A stretch of DNA of 64,000 bases. Source: Homalodisca vitripennis (lineage: Eukaryota; Arthropoda; Insecta; Hemiptera; Cicadellidae). Numbering within the stretch: the first letter of the stretch is position 1; every line of letters starts with the position of its first letter. A program made the position numbers and the translations under genes. Below are positions 50,030 through 62,959 of this stretch, in pieces. The notes below the pieces were generated by a model. That model ran no database searches. It was not told where the DNA came from and saw only the letters and a list, made by a program, of their open reading frames with translations. The stretch is from assembly GCF_021130785.1 (NCBI RefSeq), contig NC_060213.1:71568001-71632000 (forward strand). The letters are read 5' to 3'.

Positions 50030-50850
50030 AACACCCCCTTCAACCTCAGTCAACGGAGTATGGTGCCTTCAGATCCAGTATTAGAACCTGACAACATTTG
50101 GCCACATACATTTCTTGACACCCAAAATTCAAAGTCTAATGTAAGAATGTCCATATAATCCAGTACTAAGCCTGAACAACATCCAATAATAGGGATACGC
50201 TGAGCTCACATATGATGACCACAGGCCTGATAAAGTTATAGTATCAGAGGATGGATTTCTAACTAATATAATAAAATACAACAAAATTGTGAATTTGAAA
50301 TTTTTATTAATAGAGATAGTTTTGAAGGCGCGGTGTGGCTGTTTTTAGGCAACCATGGTAAGTTAAAATATTTGTGGAAGGAGTAACGTTTTAAAACCAA
50401 GAGTTTCAAACCATGCCTGGTTTCAATTTTAAAATTGTAAATCATATTTTTAAGGTGATAAATATTATTATATTATTGTGACATGAACAAAAATTAAATG
50501 GACCCCATAAAACTCCTTAGCAAGCGGTTCTGGGAAGTTCAAAACTAATTCAACCTAAGTCCATTACTTCACAGACAAAAAAATCATCGTCGTCATTAGA
50601 AACTTTTTTCAGACAAAATACATTTGTAAGGTACTGTAATGACGACATGATAACTTTTTGCAGGAGGCCGTGTTTAATGGGTGCAAACTGAAATATAAAA
50701 TTAAAAAATCACAAAATTTCGAGAATTCTTAGATTTCAGACCGTATGTATACTGAACAAATGTGAGCTGGAAATTCATCAATGACTTTGACAATATCAAT
50801 GATATAAATAAGGTATTTGAATGAAAGTTGAATAATTATTTACATAAGTT
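50030..50850 (+). pseudogene. Decayed LINE endonuclease fragment
   Basis: Nucleotide and protein traces of the same LINE family as 32474-36434. KVIVSEDGF at about 50232 corresponds to the family's VFIVSEHGF. GCAGGAGGCCGTGTTTAATG at about 50662 matches the segment after the last endonuclease motif. A TGGAAATTCATCAATGACTTT stretch near 50771 corresponds to the linker before the RT. Stops and indels are frequent; the region between 50370 and 50640 is nearly unrecognisable. The RT is not found downstream. This is an old copy with large internal loss. Confidence 0.7.
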
Positions 50851-51762
50851 TAAATAATTATTATATTATTTTTATTTTATTAATTACTTTCACACACTAT
50901 ACAAGAAGGTATTTAGAGAGTACCTTGACACGAGCAGTATACTATCGCTACAAATAGGTAGTTGCTGGTATTATCAAGGTACTCGTCAATTTAATTAAAT
51001 TTAATAACCTATTAACATGCAAATACGCTCGTGTGGTAGCACTCACATGAGAGCATGGTTTTGTAATGACAGGACCCTCATTAAATTCATGTTTTATGGA
51101 ACACATGCTTATTCATAACATAATTTACTAAGAGGGGTTTATAAGATTGTATGAGTTGAAAAACAGTATACTAAAATACGCCCATTGTATTTATTACTTG
51201 ATATTAATTAACAATGTTTTATTACACTTCTACGATTTCCTCACAATTTTAGAACGAGTACTTTATACAACGCAAAATAAGTTATATAATTTTATTGTCA
51301 AACATTAAACAACGTTATTTTTGTTTAATTGTAGGTGTATAATTTCTTTGACTCAACAGTTTAAAATTAATTTTAATTAATTGTAGACCTTATATAAATA
51401 CATTTCCGGATTATTATTGTGTTTTTGAAGGCCAATAGAACAAACATTTAAAACTCCTAGACCTTTGGTGACTATTGCAAATAATCATATGATTTTGTTG
51501 GTCCTAAGCTTATTAATTTACTACCTTATAACATTAATGAAATATTAAGTTATGAAAATTTAAACGTTAGATTAGGAAACGGTTGTCAGAAAATAATTAT
51601 TCACGTTTATTGTTCTGTTTCTATGTCTAAACTTTGTTATAATACTTGTTTCACGTAACTGTGTTGGTAATATGAGTGAGTTGTAACACTATACCACATT
51701 TTTTTCATTTTTACTATAAAAAAACGTTTATTTTGGACCTTGTACCAGATTCCACGTAAAGC
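50851..51762. other. Unannotated AT-rich sequence
   Basis: No feature recognised. Confidence 0.5.
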
Positions 51763-52225
51763 CTAGATGTTATAGTAAATAGTAACTGTAGTAGACAATG
51801 TATAAAGAATACAGGTGAAGAGACAGACTGGCACACCTTGTTTATGGGTCCGCCAACTGAGTACATCTTTTATATTTATTTTAAGATATTTAACACATTC
51901 ATTCTGTTGTACAACTGTATTTTTATTTTTAATGTAATAATTGTATCTAATCCACCCAATAAATGTGATAGAAACAGTTTTTAGGTTCAGATGTAAATTT
52001 ACACAAGTGAAAACTGGTATATCATTATTGTTAATATCGAAATTCTTCATAATTGACGGTAGAAAAGCTGGAAGCAATATCTTCAACGTACGCTACCATA
52101 TTATTTATTTTGGACGCAGAATCGATCTTTGGGGGACTCTAAAATTTACTTTGGGGATGAACTGGTACATTCGACCTGCACACACTGATCTCTTTGAAGT
52201 AGATAGTAGCTAAACCGCTGTAATT
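51763..52225 (-). pseudogene. Decayed LINE reverse transcriptase fragment
   Basis: The minus strand shows, in order: LLQRDQCVQVE near 52190 (family: SGREQCVQI), then after a frame change FRVPQRSILRP near 52120 (family: GVPQGSILGP). CVNLHLNLKT lies near 51998 (the LN-KT motif after the YADD box) and ECVKYLKINIKDVLSW near 51890 (family: TKFLGMYLDRGLTW). The YADD box itself is not recognisable. Its orientation is opposite to the fragment at 50.0-50.9 kb, so the two are probably separate insertions or an inverted remnant. Confidence 0.68.
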
Positions 52226-54276
52226 TTAAGCAACTCATGGAGTATTGCAGAGAAATACTGTTATTTATATCTCGAAAAATCTGTTAGAGCCTCAATACTT
52301 TTTAAACTGAAATTAAAATTATTCGAAATAGATTAGAATACCTTCACGTGACCAGTACTTATCACAAGGTATACTATTTAAACATATATTCCCATGATAT
52401 ATCTGATGTTTTTAAGTAAATTGCATGCGAAGCCACGCCAGTTCTGATGTGAAATCTGCTACTACATCGCAAATGTTATAGTGAAAGGATAGTACACAGT
52501 TTCTTTAAAAATAGTTTCTTTTTCTGCAGTTATCTCTTTTCCATTATGATTACTAATAAAACCAACACCAAAGTTGATATTACTTATATTAAAACAAATT
52601 TACAAATAAATTTTTAAAATAAAAATAACAACTTTTTATTTTTTAAATATTGACAGGCATAGATAGACGGAAAGAAAGACTGAAATGAGTGTTTACATAC
52701 CCTTTAAAAATGGTCCACTAAATGTATAAATGACTGTCTTCATAATCTGTTAAATAAAAGAATACTGCCAACCTATCATAAGACAATAATATAATGACAC
52801 AGAAGAACTACTATTGTCACAAGTTTGTAAGTAGCATAGATTTTTTTCGAATTAATTGCTTTCAATATTCTCCCTTTTTATCATAAGTCTCCTTCACCAC
52901 TGATTTATTCTTCTGTATTCATCTGAAAGTTACTTCAATAAATCATCTTACGTTATTGTATTTGTAATGTCTCGAACGTTTCAACTAGATAAGTGATCGC
53001 GATTACGTACGATTCTATAAACATTATAGTAGAGGACAAATGTATAACTCACACGTATTTACATTTCAGTAGGTACATACTAATGTACCATAGGTTATGA
53101 ATTCTCCGACCTGAACAAGAACTGAGCGTACATAATGATGTATTATTATTTTTTGCGTTTTACAGCATAGAATAAATGTAATTTTTAAGGTTTTTGCAAA
53201 CAATATAAATTTATTACAATATTGTATTTTATATTAACTATTTTCTAGTGATATCTGTGGCGAAAGCTAACGAATACAGGATGTACATTATGCGAAACTA
53301 ATTTTGGCCAGGTGGAAATGTAATGGATGCATCGTGTGAGGAACACATTATGTATAAGGCAATTTGGAGCGGGTGGCGCTCCGGGAATTTATTAGGTGGC
53401 CAAAATAGGGTTTCCGGTGACTGTGATTTATACCATCACAGAGTTGTATTTCAGTCTCACGTAACATTACATGAGTTAGTATTTGGCATGTTTTTGTGCA
53501 ATAATAAAATGTAATCTATTATAAATTTCAAACAAACACCTCAATTATATACCTTTTTATTTCTGTTTGTTAATATTATTGTTTATAGTTATATAATTGG
53601 AGAGTTTGTTTTAAATTTATAACTAATTTCAATAAGAACAGAGCTTTCAGAATTTTATTGTTGACAAAATTAGTAAATGCATTGTATGGTTGGAAATGGA
53701 ATGTTTTGTATGGAGTTTAAATTTCTATAAACAGACAATTTAATTATTAAATTTATATAGAAACCAATTCGTAAATTAATTTATATTCAAGAAAACGAAA
53801 ATTTTCTGTATTGCCGATGTTTTAGGACGAACTATTAAGACATAGTGTGTCCAACATAGTGTGTTATACAGTGTGTTCCAAATTTTATGTACATTAAATG
53901 GATCTTGGAAACTATAAGGGATACAGAAAAGTTTAAATGGAAAAACTTTTGCGCAATAATAAGACCAAGAAATTAATATTGCCAAGTTTTATTGCTTGCA
54001 TCATTCACGCGCTGCGTTCTAGAAATGCTTTTAATACAAAATTTCTAACATGTTAGTTCAAATTCGTTCTAGAGAGATTTTTTCAAACACCATAGAAAGA
54101 TATGTTATTAAATATCCATACTCATTGCTTAATAATATAATTCAATTGTTAAAACAGTAGGATATATTTTTAACCTTTATATCTACAATAATTAGTTACT
54201 ATTTTTGTAACTAATTTGTATAAAACGTATACAATTAGAGGAAATATTGAATTGCAATCAAGCATTTTTTATATAC

Positions 54277-54279
<3 letters not shown>
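52226..54279. other. AT-rich sequence without a recognised gene
   Basis: The frame 53323-53514 (+) has a mixed composition but no domain or splice context. Nothing else noted. Confidence 0.42.
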
Positions 54280-54314
<35 letters not shown>

Positions 54315-54582
54315 TATATAGGCCAAACCTCGCTACCTGAATATATATATTAGAACGACAGCTTGTAAAGCTACGTTATAGTATTAGAAACAACAGCCCT
54401 AAATTTTTTATGATTCCGTACCTGGCAAAAAATCAGGACTAAGGATTGAAAACTGTTATAAATTAAAAGGCATCAATAATAACATTACAACATGTACAAC
54501 AGTTTTCATTTTTGTGATTGCGTATCCTGAAATGTACAGCGGAATATATATATATATATATCTATCATATATATATATATAT
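54280..54582. repeat. Two TA tracts flanking about 220 bp
   Basis: TA-rich tracts at 54280-54320 and 54545-54582, each broken by a few other bases, flank a stretch of unique sequence. The purpose is unknown and chance is likely. Confidence 0.7.
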
Positions 54583-55424
54583 TTCATTTAAGAAGGAGAC
54601 GAAACTGCTCATCAAACTAATGTTACAGTAAATAATTTCGGTTTTGTTAATAATTTTCTATATTTCTTACATTTATGCAATGTTTATTGTCTGAAAACGT
54701 ACGCTTATATGTACAAAAATCCATAATTAATTTTACGTATAGTTTAATATTTTATTTTTCCGACATGAGAATTCATATCTATATGTAAGCCATTTCGGTA
54801 TTTAATCTCATGATTAAAGGCAATATCCTTCTAGTATCCCAAATTTCTTCTCTTATTTTATTCCATTTTTCCTTTGTTCCTGCGTTTGCTCTTTTTGTCT
54901 ATTTTCATTGTTTCTGCATCGTGATAATATGAATAGTAGCAAATATTACATAAGTTTAGTAACATAATTAAATCTGTTTCCATAAAAGTGGCCAGGCTAA
55001 ATTGTCATACTGTTTTTATTGGTAATTGTTTGCAGTTATAGTATTATGGCCAAATCAAGATGACGATTTGAAACGAAATTCCCTAATTCTGGATTGCTAC
55101 CGACACTTCAACGTCAAGTAAATTTACTTGCTTTAAAACAGGATTTCAGCTATTACATTTTGTGTTACAATTTTATAAGACTGTTTTGCTAAGAAAATGG
55201 TAAATAGCTTAGAAAAATTAAGCAAAAAGTAACTAAAAGATTCAACTATAAAAATTCAGTTTCCGTAATGAACCAGTTCTTGAATTTTATAGTTTTATGA
55301 ACAAGAAAATGAAATGATTAACCTGCAAAAGAACCTTAGAGGATAGTGGAAAACAGACCTAGAACTTGAATATTTACTTTAATATCAGGTGTGAATTTAT
55401 ATTAGAACTAACTCACATCAGGAT

Positions 55425-55427
<3 letters not shown>
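54583..55427. other. Unannotated AT-rich sequence
   Basis: No feature recognised. Confidence 0.5.

Positions 55428-55492
<65 letters not shown>
55428..55492. repeat. (TA)n microsatellite
   Basis: About 32 TA units. Confidence 0.95.
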
Positions 55493-55500
<8 letters not shown>

Positions 55501-55949
55501 AAACTTTTATCCGAATATACACCCTTAAATATATCTCTTAATAATTATGTTCTTATAGAAAATCCGTTGTATAATTTTGCTAATTCACGCTACAAAATCA
55601 ATCTTTTCGAAGAAAATCACTCTAACTTAAAAAATTAGCTAATTTTGACCTTCCTAGTGATTAAAATGTGTATTGCCAAAAGGCATCACTTTTATTAGTT
55701 TAGTCGAGGACACTTTTTCACGTAATTTTCGGATTAAACATTATTTTTTAAACTCATAAATCTTAACCTTCAAATGTACCTGGGTGCTTGGAAAATTTCT
55801 AAGAACAAAGTGACTGGGGCCCCCACCATTATCGCCTTATCATCCCGTTGAAAAATTTACTCATGTTGTCCTCACAAATTTTTCAAGACTATCTTTCCTA
55901 TATTCGTAAAAATATTTATATAATTTAACAAGAAATTAAATAGGGCAAT

Positions 55950-56215
55950 GTAATCACTCCAAAACAATATAAAATTATTATAGTACTGGCAGATAAGAGT
56001 ATCAAAATTGCAATAAAAACATTATTGATTATTGAGATGTAGTAGAGAAACAACTGCCTGATGATGAAACCTACCAATTACTGCAGAAAGACTTAATCAA
56101 AGAACCACTAGAAGATGAAGATTTTCTACAGAGAACAATAAGCATACTAACACCGAAATTCTCTAGAAATCCAAAATATATATCACGGAAAGAATATCAG
56201 GTTACGTTAAGGAAC
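55950..56215 (+). pseudogene. Possible Penelope-like RT fragment
   Basis: Two short pieces in different phases: IIIVLADKS (about 55976), then DDETYQLLQKDLIKEPLED (about 56056). They follow the order of the ADKG block and the D-TY-L-KDP block that precede the RT core in Penelope-like elements. No RT core follows: the fragment ends at a tRNA-like satellite piece at 56221. Identification rests on these two blocks only. Confidence 0.35.
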
Positions 56216-56220
56216 AAATG

Positions 56221-56290
56221 CAGCGCGAGTTAGTTAGAGATCCGGGTTCGAGACCCAGCGGAGCAAGTAATTTTTGTGATTCTAAGATAT
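56221..56290 (+). repeat. Isolated fragment of the tRNA-bearing satellite
   Basis: GAGATCCGGGTTCGA, CAGCGGAGCAAGTA and TTTTTGTGATTC match the 3' half of the tRNA-like head and the start of its tail. The remaining tail is weak. Confidence 0.7.
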
Positions 56291-56978
56291 TTGTTTCTTT
56301 ATATGGTTTGACATAGCGCCCATACGATAATACTGAATTATTAGTCAAGTTCATATGTTTACACTTAATTAAAATGGTTTTAAAATAAAGCCCATGATAG
56401 TTTACAAAAAAAACATAAGCTGTAAAATTTTGTATTGCACAAAAACCATTCTGGTGAATGAACAAAGATAAAATATCAAATTAAAAAGTAATTAATACGC
56501 AGTACATTAAAGTGCGCTGTACATTTAATTAAAGTGCACTTTAATTAGTATAAAAATGTAAGTAATGTCTTACTTCACCACGTGAAGGTATGAATAAGAA
56601 TGGCTTAAAGGCAATATAATATTGTTAATGATAACAAAACAAAATTTTATTATATGTTATGAGTTTTGGCGTTTATAAGAAATGAGGAAGAGATATATGT
56701 GGTCCTAATAGTGGTTGTGATCAGTGGTGACTAATAAATCATATAAATAGCTGTAATGACTTCCATTAGCGTACACCACATACCTGTGCCAGATCTGAGA
56801 GTGTTTATTTCCTCAACCACAAGTTCCGCGTGAACCAGACCTAAGCTGCGTCAGTCAGACCAGAAGTAACCAAACAACTGACGGCTGTTGGCCGACTGTT
56901 CACGCTCACAAATGAACACACAACAACTCGCTCCTCACACTGTTAACATCTTCCACCTGCTTAACTCCCTGCTCGTAT
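56291..56978. other. Spacer with a GC-richer patch near 56760-56930
   Basis: The patch contains GCGTCAGTCAG at 56847-56857, resembling an arthropod initiator (TCAGT), upstream of the TC array. No downstream promoter element of the usual form is present and no gene follows that I can defend. I see nothing else. Confidence 0.25.
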
Positions 56979-57008
56979 TCTCTCTCTCTCTCCTCTCTCT
57001 CGTCTCTC

Positions 57009-57065
<57 letters not shown>
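56979..57065. repeat. (TC)n microsatellite
   Basis: About 40 CT/TC units with a few interruptions near the 5' side. Confidence 0.95.
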
Positions 57066-57067
<2 letters not shown>

Positions 57068-58839
57068 GCTGGTACTGCCTGACATGAGACTGTAATTGTA
57101 AAGAAAAAAAAGATGAATGTGAAGTACTACATCAATTGGCTGGCATTAGTGTAGCCTATCACTCGAAAGGCTGGTTTAAAATGGTTTGATGTGTGTGTAT
57201 ATAATGCCAATGTAGCTGTCTGTTGAAGTGTCTTTAAAATTTGTCGAGAAAAATTGATCATTAGACTCTAAACATTGATTCGACGATGATGCATATCCCT
57301 TTATGTGATTTGGCTAGTCTTTAGCGAACAATGTTACATCAGTCTTATGGAAAACCACCCAAGAGTACAGAATTAGAAAGATGTTAACGATTAGAAAAAA
57401 AAGTTAAATATCCGTATCAAGTGCAATGTAACGTTGTAGACGAGAGATATGAGATTTTTAAAACTAAAGTAGCCTTTAACCTTTCGGCTGGAATTCTTCC
57501 GCTTAATAAGTACTCACACGAATGAAAATACACTAATTTATAACAATCATCTACAGCTCAACCCGGCAAGTCTTAGCACGTTATGAGTTGTATTTAATAT
57601 TCACTGAATGATTAATTAGTGAATGGTTAATTTAAAGTTAGAAACAATAAAGCTTACTTAAAGAATTACAATAAGGTTTAATTTACTGCTACTACTTCAA
57701 ACCCCATTATTTTTATCTCCAGCTTCAGTTTTATAGTAATTAGCTTTAAGAAAAGCTCATAATAATTGTCAGTTCTAGGACACTTGAGAGTGAGCAAACT
57801 TATCTTTAGCAAGTAAAATTACCAGGACGAGATATAAAATTCTGATTTTTCAAGTTTACATTACTTAAGGAGGAAAATTGAGATTAATTATAGATTTTCA
57901 GTGGAAATTTATAACTAATATTTACATTTTTATAAGCTTTTTAATTCATATTAATCTTTCTGGTAATCTAAATAAAAAAATATTTTACTCACGTTTTGGA
58001 TTTATAACTTCTCCTATTATACAGTAGTTAAGAAAAATAAAAATACAGAAACTTCATAAAGATTAACATTTTAATTTTCTTATGCTGGAAAATTAAATTT
58101 ACCATAGAAGCTATATTTGGAATAAATTACTAATACTTATCATATATGCATTAGCCAAGGTCTGTCTATTCTGTTAGAGTAACCACTAATCACCGACTCC
58201 ACAACACCATCAGTAGCAACAAGGGGCACCATTAATCTTCAAAACTAGGTTGAAGCAAAAGAAAATTCCTCTATATGTTTTATTTTATTGTGAAAACGAA
58301 GACTATTTCGCAACATATACTAATACGTTTTATATAAAAAAAATTGTACTAAATGCAATTTTAGTATAGTTACTAGGTACAAGTACGCTACACCAAGTAA
58401 GTGTCGTAATAGACTTCGCCGAGGTTGCATAAAACGTTTCACGTCCACAGCTCATTTAATTCCCTGGATAACCTGCTGACAGAGAGTTAAAAAGAAGCAT
58501 ACAAAGTCATTCTTGTAGAAATTAAGTTTTATGCAAAATTTAAAAATACATTTTTAAAATTTATCGACTTATTTTTCCAAATGCTACAAAGAGAATTATT
58601 CTTTGAATTGGTTTTTATATCAGTGTTTGAGTAATTAACATATACACAACTAGTCACTGTATTTGTAGGGTTTGTAAAGCTAAATGTATTACTATGTCAA
58701 ATTTTAATATCCTATTGGTGTATTAAGTTTGTTAATACATTTTTTTATTCTAGTATTATTTCTTCACAATTATGGCTACCCTTAAGGTCAACATAAAAAT
58801 ATTCGCTACCGTTTAACCGAATACCATGGTTCATTATAC
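57066..58839. other. AT-rich sequence without a recognised gene
   Basis: No coding trace. AAGTTTTATGCAAAATTTAA near 58526 resembles the start of the dispersed repeat at 58840 and may be a fragment of it. Confidence 0.4.
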
Positions 58840-58955
58840 AGAAATAAAGTTTCATGCACAGTTTAAAGTCTGTAGGTAAGTTCGTTTTCGAGATATCATG
58901 CGGTTAGACAGACAGATAGACAGGCAGTTAGACAGAAATGTAATTTTTCAGCCAC
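58840..58955 (+). repeat. Dispersed repeat with GACA-type core
   Basis: AAGTTTCATGCACAGTTTAAAG, then TTCGTTTTCGAGATATCATGC, then irregular GACAGACAGATAGACAGG and ATTTTTCAGC. The GGCAG, AGACAGA and TTTTTCAGC parts also occur in the inverted-repeat arms (about 565-595). The layout resembles a common arthropod interspersed sequence, but I cannot name it. Confidence 0.45.
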
Positions 58956-59471
58956 ACGAGTAGTAAGCTTCCCTAAAACTCCGTTATACAGTTTGACTTT
59001 GCGGGATTCCTTCCAGATTCTACATGTTTTAAAATTATACATTCTACAATTATAGGTCACTACCCTTTCGAACATTATAGATAATCCTGGCTTTTTTAGT
59101 AACTTGTTTTAGTCGCTGAGACATATAGCCTCTTAGACAGCTTTATTTTCATGAAACTGAGGATAGTTTTTAGTTCTAGAGGAAAATTGTAGTTTTCTTA
59201 ATTATTTTACATAATTCCTATTCCTTCGTTGGTACAGGAAATCCATACGTGCTTAGAATTGTATAAGTTTTTTGGGAATTCATAAAGCTTACATGGAATA
59301 GGGATTCATTCCCTAGTCCATTTTAAAGCTGTATCTAACAATGCATGTTATACATTCCTGATGTAACCTATTCAGCATGTGTTGTAACTAGGCTATTTTT
59401 TAGAGTAGTAGAAATTCACTTAAGGAGCATTATGGTCTAGCAAAGCTATCTAGGACATTATGGTCTAGCAT
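58956..59471. other. Unannotated; short direct repeat next to LINE 3
   Basis: CATTATGGTCTAGCA occurs twice (about 59429 and 59456) directly before the LINE. Otherwise nothing recognised. Confidence 0.45.
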
Positions 59472-62188
59472 GAGGAAATCTCTACCATTGCAATTGATGG
59501 CTATGACCTCAGGGCTTCCTTCTGCCGACCTCAGTATAAGCGTGGAGGTGTGGCTCTCTTCCTAAAATCTGGGATTGAAAGTAAGTTGCTGACTAATATT
59601 GATAGTTTTGCATGCATATCTGACTTTGAAATGTGTGGGCTATTTATTGCATATTATAAGATTGTTCTTATTAATTTATATAGAGTTCCTGATAAAAGAA
59701 AATATTCTATTGACAATTTTATTGCTAAGTTACATGATGTGGTGAATTATATATTTATCACAGATTCCAATTGCAATATTGTGATTGCGGGGGACTATAA
59801 TATTAATATTTTACAGCCTCATAGCTATAATACTCAAAACTTCTTTAGCTTACTAGGTATGTGTGGTATGAGAAACACAATAACTGAAGTTACTAGACCA
59901 TCCGTTTCAGCAAATAGACTTGGTTACTTTAATGTAGGCTCATGCATTGACAATTTTTTGACAAATGTCCACTCTGATCACTGTTCGGCTAGTGTCATAC
60001 CGACTCTTTCCACTTCAGATCATGATGCAATCATTTTGAAAATAGCCGTTGATCAGGTAGAGTTTTATCAAGCGAGGAAAGAACAAAAAACTGTATTTTG
60101 TAGGCAAATGTCAGATCTTGGTTTAAAAAATTGTATCTTCTTGCTGAGCACAGTAAGTTGGCTTTTCATGTACTCTTGTACAGAACCCGCTGATATGGCA
60201 TACTGTTTCTTGGCCTGTTTTTTAAATGTAGTAAATGTGTCATACCGCTTAACTAAGAAAATAGTAAAGTTTTAAAACATTCCAATGCAAAAAATTGGTA
60301 TACAGAAGAACTTCATAAATTGAAAGAAGCCTGTCTTGACTATTATTATGCTGCCAAAGACTCACAGTGTATTAATTTTAAAACTGTTTATAATGATCTC
60401 AAACTTAGATATAAACAAAAGTTACAGGCTACACATGCTTACTACTCAAATCTCATAGAAAGTTCATCAAATAAATAAAAAAACAACTTGGTCTCTTATG
60501 GAGGACTTGACTCACATTAGTACTAAAGCCAGATTTACTCTTAGTGATACTAGCCTAACACCTGAAGGTTTCAACAACCAATGGACACCATGGACCATAT
60601 GGACACCAATGCTATACCATATAATATGGAAAATGTTTTTCGTCCTTTCTCAGTACCAATACACCAAGCCATTTCAACTTTACTGAAGTGACAGTGGAAG
60701 ATGAATATGGTGTAATAATAAATCTTAAAAAAAGTATTTATCTGGATGTATATGGACTGAACTCTCTAATCATCAAACAAGCTGCCTACTACATTTGCGA
60801 ACCATTGACTTGTCTCTTTAATAGGTGCATTGAAGTGGATACATTTCCCGACTGTTTAAAATGCTTTAAGGTTGTGCCTGTACATAAAAAAGGCAGCAAG
60901 TCAGAGTACAGTAAATTGTAGGCCTATAAGCATTATTACTGTCCTATCAAAAATATTTGAGGTTTTATTGAATCGAAAAATTGTAAATTATTTAGAATCA
61001 CACTCTCTATTCAGCAAGTGTCAGTATCGTTTTAGAGCAAAGCGCAGTACAGTAGACGCGGTTTTATCATACACTCTTAAATGCTCTGAAGGCTTAGAAA
61101 ACAAGTTTAGTGTAGGTGGAAGGATGTATGATTTTACCAAAGCCTTCGACACTGTTTGTCACAAAATTCTTCTGCAGAAATTAAAGCACTACGGATTTCA
61201 AGATTCAAGTGTTGCACTCATGAAATCTTACCTCGATAAACGTTATCAGGCTGTTTGTTTGGAGGGCAGTGTATCTACTTTTCAGTTGATGGACCATGGA
61301 GTCCCACAGGGCTCAGTGTTGGGACCACTGTTATTCATAATTTATGCAAATTACCTCCCCAATGCCATTCAGAGTGAATCGGTGGAAGCTTACCAGTTTG
61401 CTGATGACTTAGCACTTTGATGTATGTGAGAGGAGTAGCATGGCATTGAATTTGAAATTGGATGAGTTATCAAACATCATACAAAATTGGTCTGAAGCAA
61501 ATAGTCTCTGCCTCAATGACGCTAAAACGTTGGACATCAAATTTACATCAAATCGCACTTGAAATATGCATTCTGAAGCTGTCAAGTTCCTTGGTGTGCA
61601 CCTTGAATCTACTTTGGGATGGGAGACACACATTAGCTCGCTCGTCAAGAAAATTTGTAGCGGAATATTTCCTCTCAGAGTCCTTTATCGCACCATCTCA
61701 ATTCAGGCCTTGCTTACCGCATACTATGCCCATATTCATAGCCACTTGGCATATGGAGCTATTCCCTGGGGAAACCATTCTACTGCTATTCGTCTACTGG
61801 TTCTTCAAAAGAGAGCATTAAGGGTAATGACAGGAGCCCCATCTAGAGCACATTGTAGACCAATCTTCAAAGAACTTGGAATTTTGACCTTGCCAACAAT
61901 GTTTGTTCTTGACTTTTAAGTTTTTTCAGATGCAAGATTGGAAACTTTTCAGCCTTTGAAGATATACATGAGCATAATACCAGACAGGATCTCTTCATTA
62001 AATTTCATAAATATGCAAGAACTCAAAAAAGTTTTGAGGTAGTATCAGTGGAGCTTTTCAATATTTTATATGTTGTCACAAGACTTTTGTCTGTAAAGCA
62101 CTTCATACAAAAGCTCAAAAGATTTCTTACCAACAACCCAATTTACAGTTATTTGGAGTTTTTTGATATTATACATCTTTTTGAATAA
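59472..62188 (+). pseudogene. LINE 3 ORF2: partial endonuclease and RT, frameshifted
   Basis: The endonuclease C-terminal half is at 59472-60060 with VIAGDYNINIL, a CIDNFLTN block and TSDHDAI, so the catalytic SDH end is present and the N-terminal part is lost. The RT runs about 60690-61920 with PISIITVLSKIFE, KRSTVDAVLSY, YDFTKAFDTVCH, GVPQGSVLGPLLF, FADDLAL (about 61400) and VKFLGVHLESTLGW. The C-terminal end reads VKHFIQKLKRFLTNNP to TAA at 62186-62188. Breaks occur near 60275, 60480, 60690, 60900, 61420 (a stop right after the FADD box), 61560 and 61920. FADD in place of YADD is normal in several LINE clades. Confidence 0.8.
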
Positions 62189-62265
62189 TTTATAAAAATT
62201 TTTGTTTCTTTGTATGTAATTTACTGTTTACTCTAAAACTAATTTTTGACACTATTCCATGTAAC
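59472..62265 (+). mobile_element. LINE copy 3, a different lineage, 5'-truncated
   Basis: It begins inside the endonuclease (AIDGYDLRASFCRPQYKRGG) and ends near a CACGAATAAAGATAAAG tail at about 62265. Protein sequence and ending differ clearly from copies 1 and 2: it has FADD at the RT active site and no ATT tail. It therefore belongs to another family of the same superfamily. Neither target duplication nor exact ends could be fixed. Confidence 0.78.
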
Positions 62266-62292
62266 ATGATTATCACGAATAAAGATAAAGTC

Positions 62293-62326
62293 CATAGAGT
62301 CCAGACTCTTGACTCTGGACTCTATG
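62293..62326. repeat. Perfect 13-bp stem hairpin
   Basis: CATAGAGTCCAGA pairs with TCTGGACTCTATG around the eight-base loop CTCTTGAC, shortly after the 3' end of LINE 3. Confidence 0.9.
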
Positions 62327-62654
62327 CTAACTCAGGCAGCTGCAAGATGTCTCCTTTTTATGTTGTGGCAATAATTCCAGTTCCGGGTATAGTTCATAAA
62401 AACTTGGTTCATAAGTATTTTATTCATACTTTACCTATGAAAAAATGTAATGAAGACGTACTAAAAATCTTTTAAAAATAAACAAAAATGTATTGGAAAT
62501 GTAGTGCCATCTGCTACATATAAACAAAAACTCTATTTAAGATGTTTGTAAAACTCTATTTAAAATCTAATATTTGTACATATACACGAAAATTGTCGGA
62601 AATCTAGTCAAATTTGCTACAAATAAAAGTAATATATTTAGAAAATAGATGACA
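62327..62654. other. AT-rich spacer
   Basis: The frame 62266-62475 crosses the hairpin and has no domain. A few units resembling the next minisatellite may begin near 62610. Confidence 0.4.
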
Positions 62655-62895
62655 AATCTGCTTGGAACCAATGTAAAATCTGCTTGAAATTAATGTAAAA
62701 TCTGCTTGAAATTAATGTAAAATCTGCTTGGAATCAATGTAAAATCAATTGGAACTGTTAACAAACCTACTTTGAACTAAAGTGAAATCTGCTTGAAGGT
62801 AGTGTAAAAACTGCTTGGAATCAATGTAAAAAAATTATTGGAATCAATGACAAATTTATTGGAAATCTTTCAGAATCTGCTTCAAAAAATTCTAA
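62655..62895 (+). repeat. 22-bp minisatellite, about 11 units
   Basis: The unit resembles AATCTGCTTGAAATTAATGTAA without its last bases. Unit starts at 62655, 62677, 62699, 62721 and 62743 are exactly 22 apart. The phase continues, within a base, to about 62874 although the units diverge. Confidence 0.9.
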
Positions 62896-62959
62896 TGTAA
62901 ATTTTTTTAAATCTTCTTCGTGAGACCACCACGAGAGATTGCTTTGAGGGAATACATTT

